Made by a program: the position numbers and the translations under genes. Below, piece by piece: positions 49,632 through 58,213 of a stretch of DNA of 60,891 nt (its first letter is position 1; each line of letters opens with the position of its first letter). Origin of the DNA: Roseicyclus persicicus (GTDB lineage Bacteria; Pseudomonadota; Alphaproteobacteria; Rhodobacterales; Rhodobacteraceae); assembly GCF_012395815.1 (NCBI RefSeq), contig NZ_JAAZQQ010000008.1:31758-92648 (forward strand), read 5' to 3'. Below the pieces are notes generated by a model, which worked only from the letters and a program-made list of their open reading frames with translations, did no database searches and was not told the DNA's origin.

Positions 49632-50771
49632 TTAGCCTGCCCGCGCCGGCGTGGCGATGATGCTGGCCGCGCCGGCCACAGCCGAGACAGTCAGGAGTTG
49701 CGCGCCGCGGCTCGTCACCTCAATGCTGAGTGGCCTCGGCCTGGCCGTCGAGGGCGATTCCATCGTAACCTTGAACGAGCCGTCTGCGCGACGCGCGACT
49801 GCCTTGTAGTAGTTACCGGCCTGCCGGTGGGGGGGCTGGACATCGGCGTCTTCGGCCGTCCCCTTGAGGGGCATGGGCTTGCTGGTCGACACCATGATAT
49901 GGCGATCACGCCCCTGCTTCTCGCAAAGCCACTCTACATGTTCGGTGGGCTGGGTCTCATCCTCGCCCTTGGTCCAGCCGATCGCCGTGTAGGAGCAGTG
50001 ATGGGGGACCTTGAAAATGTCCCACAGCAGGCGGTCTTCATGCCCGTGACGCTTTGTGGTCAAGACAATCTGATCGATAGAGTCGGCGTGGATGTCAGAC
50101 ATAAACAGCGCATAGGTCTCTCGACCGCCCTCAAGGAAAGTGACCTGGAAGACGATGCTATCCTGGTTACGGTCAACAATCCCATTCTCATTCTGACGCC
50201 AGCCGAAGGGGCTATGAATGAAGAATTCGGCTTGCTCCGACCCGTATTTGGAAAAGCCGGGAACGTATTGGCCGGCATCGGTAATCAGGTGCGCGCGGGA
50301 CTCAAGGGAAAGCCCCTGCTTCGCCAGCCAGTCGGCCAGCTTCTTCGGGCGGGAAAAGACGCGGATGCCGTAACCCTGCCGCAGCCGATGCCGTGCTTCC
50401 TGGCGGACAATTCGGGCGCTGTCGTCACAGCCGTCTTCAAGGATAGCGGCAGCCGGCACCCACAGTTCCTTGATCTTGATGCGGCCCTCGCCTTGGTATT
50501 TCGCGGCATGGTCGAGCCAGAAAAAATCTCCTGTCCCGCAGCAGTGATCGTCGTCCAGATGCGTAAAGCAGACGACGTCATAGTTGTCCCGGTCAGCGGC
50601 CCGGAGGTCGCCCTTCAGTTCGGTAGGAAGGTCAATCCGTTTGTCGTGGAGGTCGTTTTCGTTCCGCATGTCGGCATAGTCGACCAGCATTTTCTTGCCG
50701 TCGGCGAAATCGATCCTGGTGCAGTCGGCATTCCCGAGGGGATGGAAGGTCAGCTTTGCGGTCATATTCAT
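49632..50771 (-). CDS. MBL-fold metallohydrolase, first gene of the E1-patatin operon
   Basis: A 379-residue metallo-beta-lactamase-fold protein of the ComEC-like kind. The metal motif is FTHLDDDHCCGTGDF (His71, Asp73, Asp75, His76), with later candidate ligands in ALFMSDIHADS and FKVPHHCSYT. No membrane segment is present, unlike ComEC. The C terminus is a flexible-looking tail rich in small residues ending PARAG, a shape that could be attacked by an E1/E2 system (inference). The stop is 2 bases before the E2-E1-JAB start. It may cleave nucleic acid or a nucleotide. Confidence 0.82.
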   Translation of the reverse strand: MNMTAKLTFHPLGNADCTRIDFADGKKMLVDYADMRNENDLHDKRIDLPTELKGDLRAADRDNYDVVCFTHLDDDHCCGTGDFFWLDHAAKYQGEGRIKIKELWVPAAAILEDGCDDSARIVRQEARHRLRQGYGIRVFSRPKKLADWLAKQGLSLESRAHLITDAGQYVPGFSKYGSEQAEFFIHSPFGWRQNENGIVDRNQDSIVFQVTFLEGGRETYALFMSDIHADSIDQIVLTTKRHGHEDRLLWDIFKVPHHCSYTAIGWTKGEDETQPTEHVEWLCEKQGRDRHIMVSTSKPMPLKGTAEDADVQPPHRQAGNYYKAVARRADGSFKVTMESPSTARPRPLSIEVTSRGAQLLTVSAVAGAASIIATPARAG

Positions 50772-50835
50772 CTCCTGTGGCTTTCAGCGCTCACAGGGTC
50801 AATCTCACCAGCATTGTCCGACCGGTAATGTTTTG

Positions 50836-53800
50836 TTAAAGATTTTCTTGAAGGCTGCCGTCGGGCACTGGACCGCAAGTAAAGAAGGCGGGGCAGAAGG
50901 GACATGTGCGGTCGGATCGCACTGGTGTGAAGTTTCCGCCCTCAATAGCTGCCAAGACTTCGGCAAGCTTTTCCATCCTCTTGCCGAGAGCCCTGTGATC
51001 GAACTCGATCTTTGTAGTGTGATCGTCGTCGCCGAGGTGGACGATCTCGACTGTGCTGCCGGGAAGTGAGTTGACGGCCGCCATCTGGAAAGCTGCGTCG
51101 GCGAGGGCTTGTCCGGTCTTGGAGGACTGGTGACCCGTCCGAACCATTCGCACGATATGCTGCCCTCTTGGTGTCATAATGACATCGTCTGCATTAGCCG
51201 TGACTGTGGTCGTCCCGATGCCTATTCGGAGAGACGGCGTTATCGAGCGGCTTGTGCCTGCTCGCATCGCTACGAACCGCTGAACAAGCAAGGCCGCAAG
51301 TTCGCGGTGCAGTCGATACTCATCCCCAGCGAGTGGCCCTTCAGTCCATCTCTGCGCCAGCAGCTCTTCCACGTCACCAAGTGACATATCGGAGGGATCA
51401 GTGGCAGCGATCTCCGTCACTATGGTGCGCACGAGATCGTGCATTGTCGTCATAGTTGTTGCCGTGCGTCGACCTCCGACGCCAAGGACATGAGTGTAAA
51501 GGAAACGCCGTGGACAACGATCATACAGATCCAATTGCGCCGTCGTGATCTTGATTGCAGGCCCAAGGGCGATCGGGAGCGGCCCTTCCTCTGGGTCCGG
51601 TTCCCGGTCCATGCGCGGCGCTGCCGCGCGGGCAGCCGTCACGCCTAGCCGGGCGATGAAATCCGAGGGATTGCGCCGATTGCCATTCGCCATTCGGGTC
51701 GCTGAGTAAAGCTGTAGGCGGTCTCGGGCACGAGAGGCGGCGACATACAAAAGGCATTCTTGCTCGAGAGCGTGATCAGCAGCAGCCAGAGCAATCGTTC
51801 CGCCTTCTCCGCCAGCGATCATGCCATCGGGAACTGGACAGGCCGGCTTACGTGCAGTGCTGGGCATGCTCCCTTTATTCAGACCCATGATGTGTACCAC
51901 GGGGAACTCAAGTCCCTTACTGCCGTGAATGGTCATCAGCCGGACTGCGTTGATGCCCTGAGCTGCCAGCGGAATCTGTCGAAGATCCCGTTCATCGGCG
52001 AGTTGGATAAGCCGCCTGATCGCGTCGAGCGTGCGCTGGATCGGCAGACCTGGCCCCGAACGTTGAGCGCGCAGGAAGCCCATCAGCTGCCAGATCGCCA
52101 CGCCCATGGCACGACTCGAGATATCCTCCGTCGATGCAATCAGCGCCGCCGTTCGTGTTCGATCCAGCATGACGTGCGCCAGAACGGACCAAGGATGCGC
52201 ATTGGTATCAAATCCGTCCAGCATGCTGGCCAACCGGCATATGGCGTCAGTGTCAGCGGCGTCCAGAGTTGGCCGAGAGGGCGATGCACCAGCCCAGGCT
52301 AGCGGTCCAGCTTCCGTTTGTCGAAGGTGCCCGACCACCGATGCCGCACCCGCCAGACTTAGCCCGGTCGACAATCCCTGGAGCGAGGCCTTACGCACCA
52401 ATCCCATGGCCCGCCTGTCGACGAGCAACGAAAGAACGGATAAAAGATCCTTGACCTCGGGTCGTTCGAAGAGATTGCCGAGGTACAGGACCGGAATCCC
52501 TCGTCGCTCCAGTTCGCGACCCATGCGGTTGAGCCTGTCATTGCCAGGGCAGAGCACAGCTTGGTCGCGGAAGTCGAAGTTATGAAGATGGCGCAGAATT
52601 TCGTCTGCGAGTGCGTTCGCCTCGTCGTCGTTGTCACCAAAGGTGACGTGCTCCGGTGGGACACCGCTGGGCTGTCGATATGCTTTTAGGGACGCATCGC
52701 CGGTACCAGCCTGCATGCCCGCACCGAAATTCGAAAACGCTCCAACGATCTCGGGTGTTGAGCGATAGTTGAGGCGTAGTCGATCTCCGGTGCCACTAGG
52801 AAAGTCTTCTGTCTTGAATCGCGACATGTTGAATGAGGACGCACCGCGGAACCTGTAGATGGCCTGCCGCGCGTCACCAACGGCCCAAAGGTTCTTTCCA
52901 CCATCCGTTAGTCGCTGGAGCAGCCTCACGCTACTGCGGTTTACGTCTTGGTACTCATCAACGAGGACATGGCTATAGGTAGCCCGTAGAATTGATACGG
53001 CCTCAGAATCTGAATCGAGGAGCTTTACGGGGAGAGACACTAGATCTCCGAAGTCCACCGCGCATGCCGCGAGCTTCAACTCCTCGTACTTCTTAAAGAC
53101 AAGAGCGACTTCAGCGCATCGCTCAGCGGCAAGGCGGGCCTCGGGGTCGGCGGCCCTGTCCAGCATCTCTTGCGCCAGCGCGGCGTAGCGGTCAGCGTCC
53201 GCAACTTCGTCCTTCGCCCGGGATATCGCGGTGAGCATGTCCTTGAGGGGGCGGTCAGGATTCATGAACTCCCGATGATGGGTGAGGTTGAGAGCAAGGT
53301 ATTCGCGCTCCATGATCTCGATCGCCTCGCTGCGATCCATCATGCGGGGTTCTCTAGGGAAACCCAGCTGCTTGTGGTATCTGCGCACCAAATCAAGACC
53401 GAAGGCGTGGAATGTCCCAACCCACATCGCTGACGCAGCCTTTGGCCTTAGTCCAGCGATGCGTTCAGATAGTTCTCCTGCAGCTTTATTGGAGAAGGTC
53501 AGCACAAGAATTGATCGGGGATCGACTCCTTCATCGACGAGGCCAGAAACCCGCCCGACGAGAGTCTGTGTCTTTCCCGTTCCCGGTCCGGCCTCCAAAA
53601 GATACGGAGACCCACGATGCATTGCGGCTTTGCACTGATCGGCGTTCAGCGCTTTTGGAGGTCTTACCTCGGTGTCCTCTGCTTCCGGTTCGACCGCTGG
53701 AAGCAGCAGCGCGTCAAGAAGCTGCAACGCGACAACGTCAAAGGGTGCACCCAACTTCGTCGCAATTTCTGACGCCGTCATGCCCTCAAGGTGTAGTGCG

Positions 53801-54240
53801 CGAGCCCATTTGCGCGGCAATAAGAATTCGCGACCGAAGAGGTCCATCTGGACCTCCCGGCGCTGCCGTCGACTGTAGTCAACAACCCGGTCCTCACCAA
53901 CTGGCGATGCTTCTGGCGATCGAGTGGGATCAACGTCGAGGGCGACATGCTGAACCCGGTCGTCGCCGAGCGTGGCGTGACCGAGTTCGTGGCCTACGAG
54001 GAAGGCCTTGAAAAAAATTGTTCCCGAGTCCTCGTGTCTGATGGCACGATTTATGGGATCGAACTGTGCCCGACCGCCTTCCAGAATCGCGCTGCCTGGC
54101 TCGACGATCTCTATGTCTAGTTCCAGACTGGACGCCGCGGCTTTAACTAGCGCCTCGGGATCCCAAGGGTCAGCGCCCTTTGAGACCACTTCATCGTGAA
54201 GTGCTGCTGCACGCTGCCGGGCTAGTTCTACGGCGTCCAT
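50836..54240 (-). CDS. ImmA-peptidase/UvrD-helicase/AddB-like nuclease fusion
   Basis: A 1134-residue protein with three parts. Residues 1-185 are an ImmA/IrrE-like peptidase: HELGH at 84-88 and a helix with RREVQMDLFGREFLLPR. Residues 195-850 are a UvrD/Rep SF1 helicase: Walker A AGPGTGKTQTL (217-224), VLTFSNKAAGEL, LVDEYQDVNRSS, LRLNYRST, and VRLMTIHGSKGLEFPVV. The C-terminal part looks like an AddB/RecB nuclease (QLDLYDRCPRRFLYTHVL) with the closing cysteine cluster CPFCPAFFTCG, an Fe-S signature. The usual DxK of the nuclease is hard to find (IVRMVRTG). Transcribed after the sigma-like and 200-aa genes, 3 bases from the latter. Confidence 0.85.
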   Translation of the reverse strand: MDAVELARQRAAALHDEVVSKGADPWDPEALVKAAASSLELDIEIVEPGSAILEGGRAQFDPINRAIRHEDSGTIFFKAFLVGHELGHATLGDDRVQHVALDVDPTRSPEASPVGEDRVVDYSRRQRREVQMDLFGREFLLPRKWARALHLEGMTASEIATKLGAPFDVVALQLLDALLLPAVEPEAEDTEVRPPKALNADQCKAAMHRGSPYLLEAGPGTGKTQTLVGRVSGLVDEGVDPRSILVLTFSNKAAGELSERIAGLRPKAASAMWVGTFHAFGLDLVRRYHKQLGFPREPRMMDRSEAIEIMEREYLALNLTHHREFMNPDRPLKDMLTAISRAKDEVADADRYAALAQEMLDRAADPEARLAAERCAEVALVFKKYEELKLAACAVDFGDLVSLPVKLLDSDSEAVSILRATYSHVLVDEYQDVNRSSVRLLQRLTDGGKNLWAVGDARQAIYRFRGASSFNMSRFKTEDFPSGTGDRLRLNYRSTPEIVGAFSNFGAGMQAGTGDASLKAYRQPSGVPPEHVTFGDNDDEANALADEILRHLHNFDFRDQAVLCPGNDRLNRMGRELERRGIPVLYLGNLFERPEVKDLLSVLSLLVDRRAMGLVRKASLQGLSTGLSLAGAASVVGHLRQTEAGPLAWAGASPSRPTLDAADTDAICRLASMLDGFDTNAHPWSVLAHVMLDRTRTAALIASTEDISSRAMGVAIWQLMGFLRAQRSGPGLPIQRTLDAIRRLIQLADERDLRQIPLAAQGINAVRLMTIHGSKGLEFPVVHIMGLNKGSMPSTARKPACPVPDGMIAGGEGGTIALAAADHALEQECLLYVAASRARDRLQLYSATRMANGNRRNPSDFIARLGVTAARAAAPRMDREPDPEEGPLPIALGPAIKITTAQLDLYDRCPRRFLYTHVLGVGGRRTATTMTTMHDLVRTIVTEIAATDPSDMSLGDVEELLAQRWTEGPLAGDEYRLHRELAALLVQRFVAMRAGTSRSITPSLRIGIGTTTVTANADDVIMTPRGQHIVRMVRTGHQSSKTGQALADAAFQMAAVNSLPGSTVEIVHLGDDDHTTKIEFDHRALGKRMEKLAEVLAAIEGGNFTPVRSDRTCPFCPAFFTCGPVPDGSLQENL

Positions 54241-54243
54241 GAG

Positions 54244-54846
54244 TCAATCCCGCGAGGCCAGAAGTTGACGTCGTCGCTCATCTGGAACCTTGCACTGCAT
54301 AAGGAGATCTTCAAACGTAATCTTTTCTGTCTCAGCAGACGGATTATTGTCAGCTTTGTAGCTGATGCTAGGTGCACGTCGAGGCGGTGCTGCCATGAAG
54401 CGACGTAGGTCGTCCGCAGTGGATCGGAGGCCGATCGCAAGAGCGTCAACAAATGATGCAGGTACGCTAGCAACGTCCACAAGCCGAGAGCTAAATCCCT
54501 GAATTACACCGCTCGGTACATCAAGTTCACGACGTAGCGCTACCAGTTCCTGCGAAGATAGGTTGGTGAACGGATCTTTCACTTCAGCCGAAGTGTGAAC
54601 GGGTAATATCGCGTGAAATGCTAAAAGCGATGCTTCAACCCAATCCTCATCGGTTGGCGCTGTCACTTTTTCTGTTGCTCGCTGCAGCCTAAGATCAAGG
54701 GAAAGTTCTATAAGCTGATCAGCAAGGTGAGGATACTGTCGGAGGAATCGTTCAAGGGTTGCATTGTCTTGCAAATGCTCGACTGAAAACGTGAGAAGGA
54801 TTTCTTCGAAGATGTCGTCATGGCTGTCAGTCATGTCCGTCTCCAT
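54244..54846 (-). CDS. Unknown 200-aa protein between sigma-like and helicase genes
   Basis: A 200-residue acidic helical protein: HDDIFEEILLTFSVEHLQDN, then FLRQYPHLADQLIELSLDLRL, LSSQELVALRRELDVPSGVI, and FVDALAIGLRSTADDLRRFM. The QELVALRRELDVP segment could form an HTH-like pair of helices. It overlaps the sigma-like gene by 20 bases and precedes the ImmA-UvrD gene by 3, so all three are made together. A role as partner or inhibitor of the sigma-like protein, or as substrate of the ImmA-like peptidase, fits the arrangement but is inference. Low GC relative to the vir genes. Confidence 0.6.
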   Translation of the reverse strand: METDMTDSHDDIFEEILLTFSVEHLQDNATLERFLRQYPHLADQLIELSLDLRLQRATEKVTAPTDEDWVEASLLAFHAILPVHTSAEVKDPFTNLSSQELVALRRELDVPSGVIQGFSSRLVDVASVPASFVDALAIGLRSTADDLRRFMAAPPRRAPSISYKADNNPSAETEKITFEDLLMQCKVPDERRRQLLASRD

Positions 54847-55639
54847 TTGACAGAGCCTTGCGTATCATTTGATATGCTTCGTCGCGCCGGTTCCGAACTG
54901 TTTTCTCAGATTTAACGCCGATCACCTTTCGAATGGTCATGACGCTATCATCAGATGAATCGATCGGTATTTCTCTCATTATCAACTCGATGACTCTTCG
55001 GTACTTGTCTGGTAAGGCGATAATCGCGGCAGCGATGCGCGACCGGTAAAACGGGTCGTCGGAAAGCAGCTCTTCCCTAAGATCAAGACTGCCGACAGCG
55101 CGCTCTACTGCCAGAGAAGGCTCATTCGAGTTCTCTTCGTCTTCGATTGGAAGGGTGCGCCAGGCGTGCTTCTTCGCCCTATGCATGGACGTCCTGCGGA
55201 GAGCTGCGATGGCGCTGGCAAACATTATTTCGAAATAGTCGAGGGCCGACCCAGCATCACTTCGGTCTTCCATGAGCTTGGCGACGAAAAGGTCTCTCAC
55301 TCGCTCTCGCCCGCCTGCGGCATGAACATTTTCCGATCGGTCTGCTTGTTCACCCGATATGAACGGTAACGCTGAGGCAAGTCGACGCATTAGCTCACGG
55401 TAAAGTTCGTTGAAATAGCCAACGTCGTTGTCGTTACGCATGTTTCGTATAAGATAAACGATGCACTCAGACTTTATGTAAAGTGGTGACGTTGTGTCAC
55501 GAACCTTCAGGGCTGCAACGATATCCTTGCGTGGCCGTGTAATCAGTATCGCAAGTGCCTTTTCAACCTCAGGACGACGCGTGTAGGGCGTGCCATCAGA
55601 TCGACACTTGGTAAGTGGTTTCACTACAGCATTATTCAA
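54827..55639 (-). CDS. Sigma-factor-like protein
   Basis: A 270-residue protein with sigma-70-like features. Residues 120-175 resemble region 2 (RVRDLFVAKLMEDRSDAGSA, FEIMFASAIAALRRTSMHRA) and residues 205-265 resemble region 4 (AAAIIALPDKYRRVIELIMREIPIDSS, then VIGVKSEKTVRNRRDEAYQMIRKAL). The match is loose, so a non-sigma DNA-binding role is possible. It is first in a three-gene operon with a coupled 200-aa gene and an ImmA-UvrD fusion. GC is visibly lower than in the virB genes directly upstream, indicating later acquisition. Confidence 0.6.
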   Translation of the reverse strand: MNNAVVKPLTKCRSDGTPYTRRPEVEKALAILITRPRKDIVAALKVRDTTSPLYIKSECIVYLIRNMRNDNDVGYFNELYRELMRRLASALPFISGEQADRSENVHAAGGRERVRDLFVAKLMEDRSDAGSALDYFEIMFASAIAALRRTSMHRAKKHAWRTLPIEDEENSNEPSLAVERAVGSLDLREELLSDDPFYRSRIAAAIIALPDKYRRVIELIMREIPIDSSDDSVMTIRKVIGVKSEKTVRNRRDEAYQMIRKALSNGDGHD

Positions 55640-55716
55640 AGGTATCCTCTTGATCTATCAGCGCCTCGAGGAATGGTAGCACTTAATTGAATTGCCTTCA
55701 TAGAGGGTGCAGCCTA

Positions 55717-56742
55717 TCAACTTCCCAACCGCTTCGCCCTCTCAGCCATCCTGACCACCTGCGCGCTCGCGGTCGCTGCCGCACTCCGCACGGCTGCAGG
55801 GGCCTGCATTGCCCCCCGACCGATCGCTTCACCCGTCGTCAGCGCACCGATCCGCTCCCTGCCCTGGACACCTGAGGTGTTTACTAAGCCCCGGAGCACG
55901 CCAGCAGACCCACTGACGATCGCAGGTGCAGCTGCCACCATCAGGTTTCCCGAGATCCCACGCACGATTAAGGGCGTTGCCGCGACGAACCCCTTCGCCA
56001 GGAAGACCATCACGAAGAACGGCACCAGCGAGCCGATGTTGGTCGCGGAGTTCAGATCTCCGAGCTGGGCCAGCAGCGAATTCGCCATGCCGACGACGGT
56101 CGAGAACATGGCGGCGATGACGATGGGGTAGAAGGCGTAGCTGATCGTCGTCGAGACCCATCTGTGGAAGAAATCCTTGGTCGCATCGAAGAGCGACAGA
56201 GCGATCATGATCGGCGCGAGGCCCAGCATCAGGGTCAGCATCATCTTGGCGAAGATGAGGACGATGCCGGTCATGAAGCCAAGGAGGCTCAGGAGCACCA
56301 GACCGATGCCGCCGAGGATGGCACCGGTCATCCAGTTGAGATTGCTGCCGATTGCATTGAGGTACGTGGCGAAGCGCTCGATCAGATTGTCGAACTCTCC
56401 CGCAAAGTGGCTGGCACCTGCCCCTGCCCCACCGACGGACGATACGAGCGCACCAGCGACATAGTCGAGGCCCCCGATCACGGCGTTGGACACAGCGTTG
56501 AAGTTGGCCCAGTTGAAGGCGAAGAGCCCTATCAACATCAGCTTTATCAGGTACCAGAAGAAACTGGCCCCATCCATGCTGCGGAACTGGAAGGCCATGT
56601 TGATGCAGATGCCGATCAGCGAGAGCGTGACCATCAGCAGGACGATCGTGCCGGTATTGCTGGCCACAGCCCCGAACTGGGACTCGGCCGCATCGACAAG
56701 GAAACCGTCAGCGGTTTCGACCATCCAGCTGACGACGCTCAT
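55717..56742 (-). CDS. virB6: Type IV secretion inner-membrane protein VirB6
   Basis: A 341-residue polytopic VirB6/TrbL-type protein. Hydrophobic segments include TIVLLMVTLSLIGICINMAF, FFWYLIKLMLIGLFAFNWAN, WMTGAILGGIGLVLLSLLGF, VLIFAKMMLTLMLGLAPIMI and SYAFYPIVIAAMFSTVVGMA. The LGLAPIMIALSLFDATKDFFHRW segment is typical of the family. It forms part of the translocation channel across the inner membrane. The start overlaps the stop of the small upstream gene by one base. Last gene of the virB8-to-virB6 run. Confidence 0.92.
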   Translation of the reverse strand: MSVVSWMVETADGFLVDAAESQFGAVASNTGTIVLLMVTLSLIGICINMAFQFRSMDGASFFWYLIKLMLIGLFAFNWANFNAVSNAVIGGLDYVAGALVSSVGGAGAGASHFAGEFDNLIERFATYLNAIGSNLNWMTGAILGGIGLVLLSLLGFMTGIVLIFAKMMLTLMLGLAPIMIALSLFDATKDFFHRWVSTTISYAFYPIVIAAMFSTVVGMANSLLAQLGDLNSATNIGSLVPFFVMVFLAKGFVAATPLIVRGISGNLMVAAAPAIVSGSAGVLRGLVNTSGVQGRERIGALTTGEAIGRGAMQAPAAVRSAAATASAQVVRMAERAKRLGS

Positions 56743-57161
56743 TACCAGTTGCCCTGAGCTTCGCAGATGTCCTGAACTGGATGGCGCAGATCGTTGCGCT
56801 GCCGTCGGATGTCCCGCTGCGCTGCCGTATGTTCCGCCGCGGACGCCAGGAGATACCGTTCGTTGAATTCTTCAGAGGCATCCTTCCATTCCGGGAAGCG
56901 GACTTCGCAGCCGCAGTTGCCTGTATCGACGATCTGTTCCCATGCGCGCAGTTCGTACAGATCCATCAACGTCAGCGCCTTGTAGGCCTCGCGCGGGTGG
57001 ATCTCGTCCATCCAGACCGGCCGTGCGGGCCGGTCGTTGCAGATCCGGTACTGCTGGGGCGCGATGGTCACGGTGAGATCGTTCGTGACCGGAGGCGAGG
57101 TCTGGGCCGCGAGGGGTGCGGCAAACAGGGTGACAACTGCGGCGAGGATGATCTTGCGCAT
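56742..57161 (-). CDS. Secreted T4SS-cluster protein, 139 aa
   Basis: A 139-residue secreted protein between virB11 and virB6. The signal peptide MRKIILAAVVTLFAAPLAAQ has a cleavage near PLAAQ; a mature cysteine-containing part has RICNDRPARPVWMDEIHPRE, DTGNCGCEVRFPEWK and QDICEAQGNW. Four cysteines could form disulfides in the periplasm. It takes the position where a minor pilus or core-assembly factor would be expected but matches no VirB family clearly. ATG 57161 has AAGGA upstream; the stop overlaps virB6. Confidence 0.7.
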   Translation of the reverse strand: MRKIILAAVVTLFAAPLAAQTSPPVTNDLTVTIAPQQYRICNDRPARPVWMDEIHPREAYKALTLMDLYELRAWEQIVDTGNCGCEVRFPEWKDASEEFNERYLLASAAEHTAAQRDIRRQRNDLRHPVQDICEAQGNW

Positions 57162-57177
57162 GGGGTTTCCTTTCGGG

Positions 57178-58212
57178 TCATTCGGCGGCGACCGCGGGGC
57201 GCTTTGTGCCCCCGGTTCCGGCGGTGTTCTGATCTGGATGTCTCGCCTGCCCCGGCAGGAAGAACTCGGTGATGCCGCGGGCGCCGTCATGGCGGCCTGC
57301 CTGGATGATCACGTCGATGGAGCCCTCGATATAGTCGACCATGTCGGCATAGGTCATCGGCACATCGGTCTTGAGGGCCGCGATGGCGAGACGGCGGACG
57401 GCGAGTTGCGGGGTCTCGGCGTGCAAGGTGGTCAGCGAGCCGCCATGGCCGGTGTTGATCGCCTCGAGGAAGGTCATGGCCTCGCGACCACGGACCTCCC
57501 CGAGCACGATCCGATCAGGCCGCATCCGCAGGGTCGAGGCCAGAAGCACATCGGCGCTACGGGCCTCGATGTCCCGGTCGGCGATCAGCGTTACGGCGTT
57601 TGGCTGCTCGGGGCGCAGTTCTGCCGCCTCCTCGATGGTAATGATCCGCTCTTCGGGCGGGATCAGGGAGAGGATCTTCCGCGCCGCGACCGTCTTGCCT
57701 GTCGAGGTGCCGCCCGAGACGATCATGTTGAGCTTGTTTTCGACGCAGAAGCGCAGGGCGGCGTCGATGTCGCCGGACGCCACCACATCGCGCAGGGCGG
57801 CATTCCGTTCACGGCGCAGGCCTTCGAGGCTGCGCTCCGTGCCATAAAGGAAGCCAAGCTTGATGGCCTCCAGAGGCAGGGAGGAGAAGAACCGCAGCGA
57901 GATGGAGAACCCGCCTTCGACGGCGGGGGGCTGGATGACCTGCGCCCGGATCGGACGATCCCGGTAGAGGATCGAGACCGAGACGATGGGTTTCTTGGTG
58001 CTGAGCGTCGTCGAGGCGGCCGAGGCTATCTGGTTGCCGAGGTCCTTGATCTCGGTTTGGGTCAGCGGCGCGCCAAGGCCGCGCATGAAATGATCGCCCT
58101 GAAACTCGCCCCAAACCTGCCCGTCGGGGTTGATGCAGATCTCGATCGTGTCACAGCAACGCACGTGCGCGCCCAGCCGGTCGAGCGAGGCTTCGAGATA
58201 GCTTGCTGCCAT
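57178..58212 (-). CDS. virB11: Type IV secretion ATPase VirB11
   Basis: A 344-residue VirB11 hexameric ATPase. Walker A is IVSGGTSTGKTVAARKIL; the Asp-box segment is IITIEEAAELRPEQPN; Walker B is LRMRPDRIVLGEVRGREAMT; and the His box is NTGHGGSLTTLHAETPQLAV. The N-terminal domain includes EICINPDGQVWGEF. It powers pilus assembly and substrate transfer with VirD4. I choose ATG 58212, one base after the virB10 stop. The frame is open 20 codons farther but inside virB10. Confidence 0.94.
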   Translation of the reverse strand: MAASYLEASLDRLGAHVRCCDTIEICINPDGQVWGEFQGDHFMRGLGAPLTQTEIKDLGNQIASAASTTLSTKKPIVSVSILYRDRPIRAQVIQPPAVEGGFSISLRFFSSLPLEAIKLGFLYGTERSLEGLRRERNAALRDVVASGDIDAALRFCVENKLNMIVSGGTSTGKTVAARKILSLIPPEERIITIEEAAELRPEQPNAVTLIADRDIEARSADVLLASTLRMRPDRIVLGEVRGREAMTFLEAINTGHGGSLTTLHAETPQLAVRRLAIAALKTDVPMTYADMVDYIEGSIDVIIQAGRHDGARGITEFFLPGQARHPDQNTAGTGGTKRPAVAAE

Positions 58213-58213
58213 G

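Noticed and set aside
45040-50771. Complete type II CBASS system
   Set aside because: E1/E2, JAB and patatin parts are present but no CD-NTase (no GS...DxD-type cyclase motif) was found on either strand.
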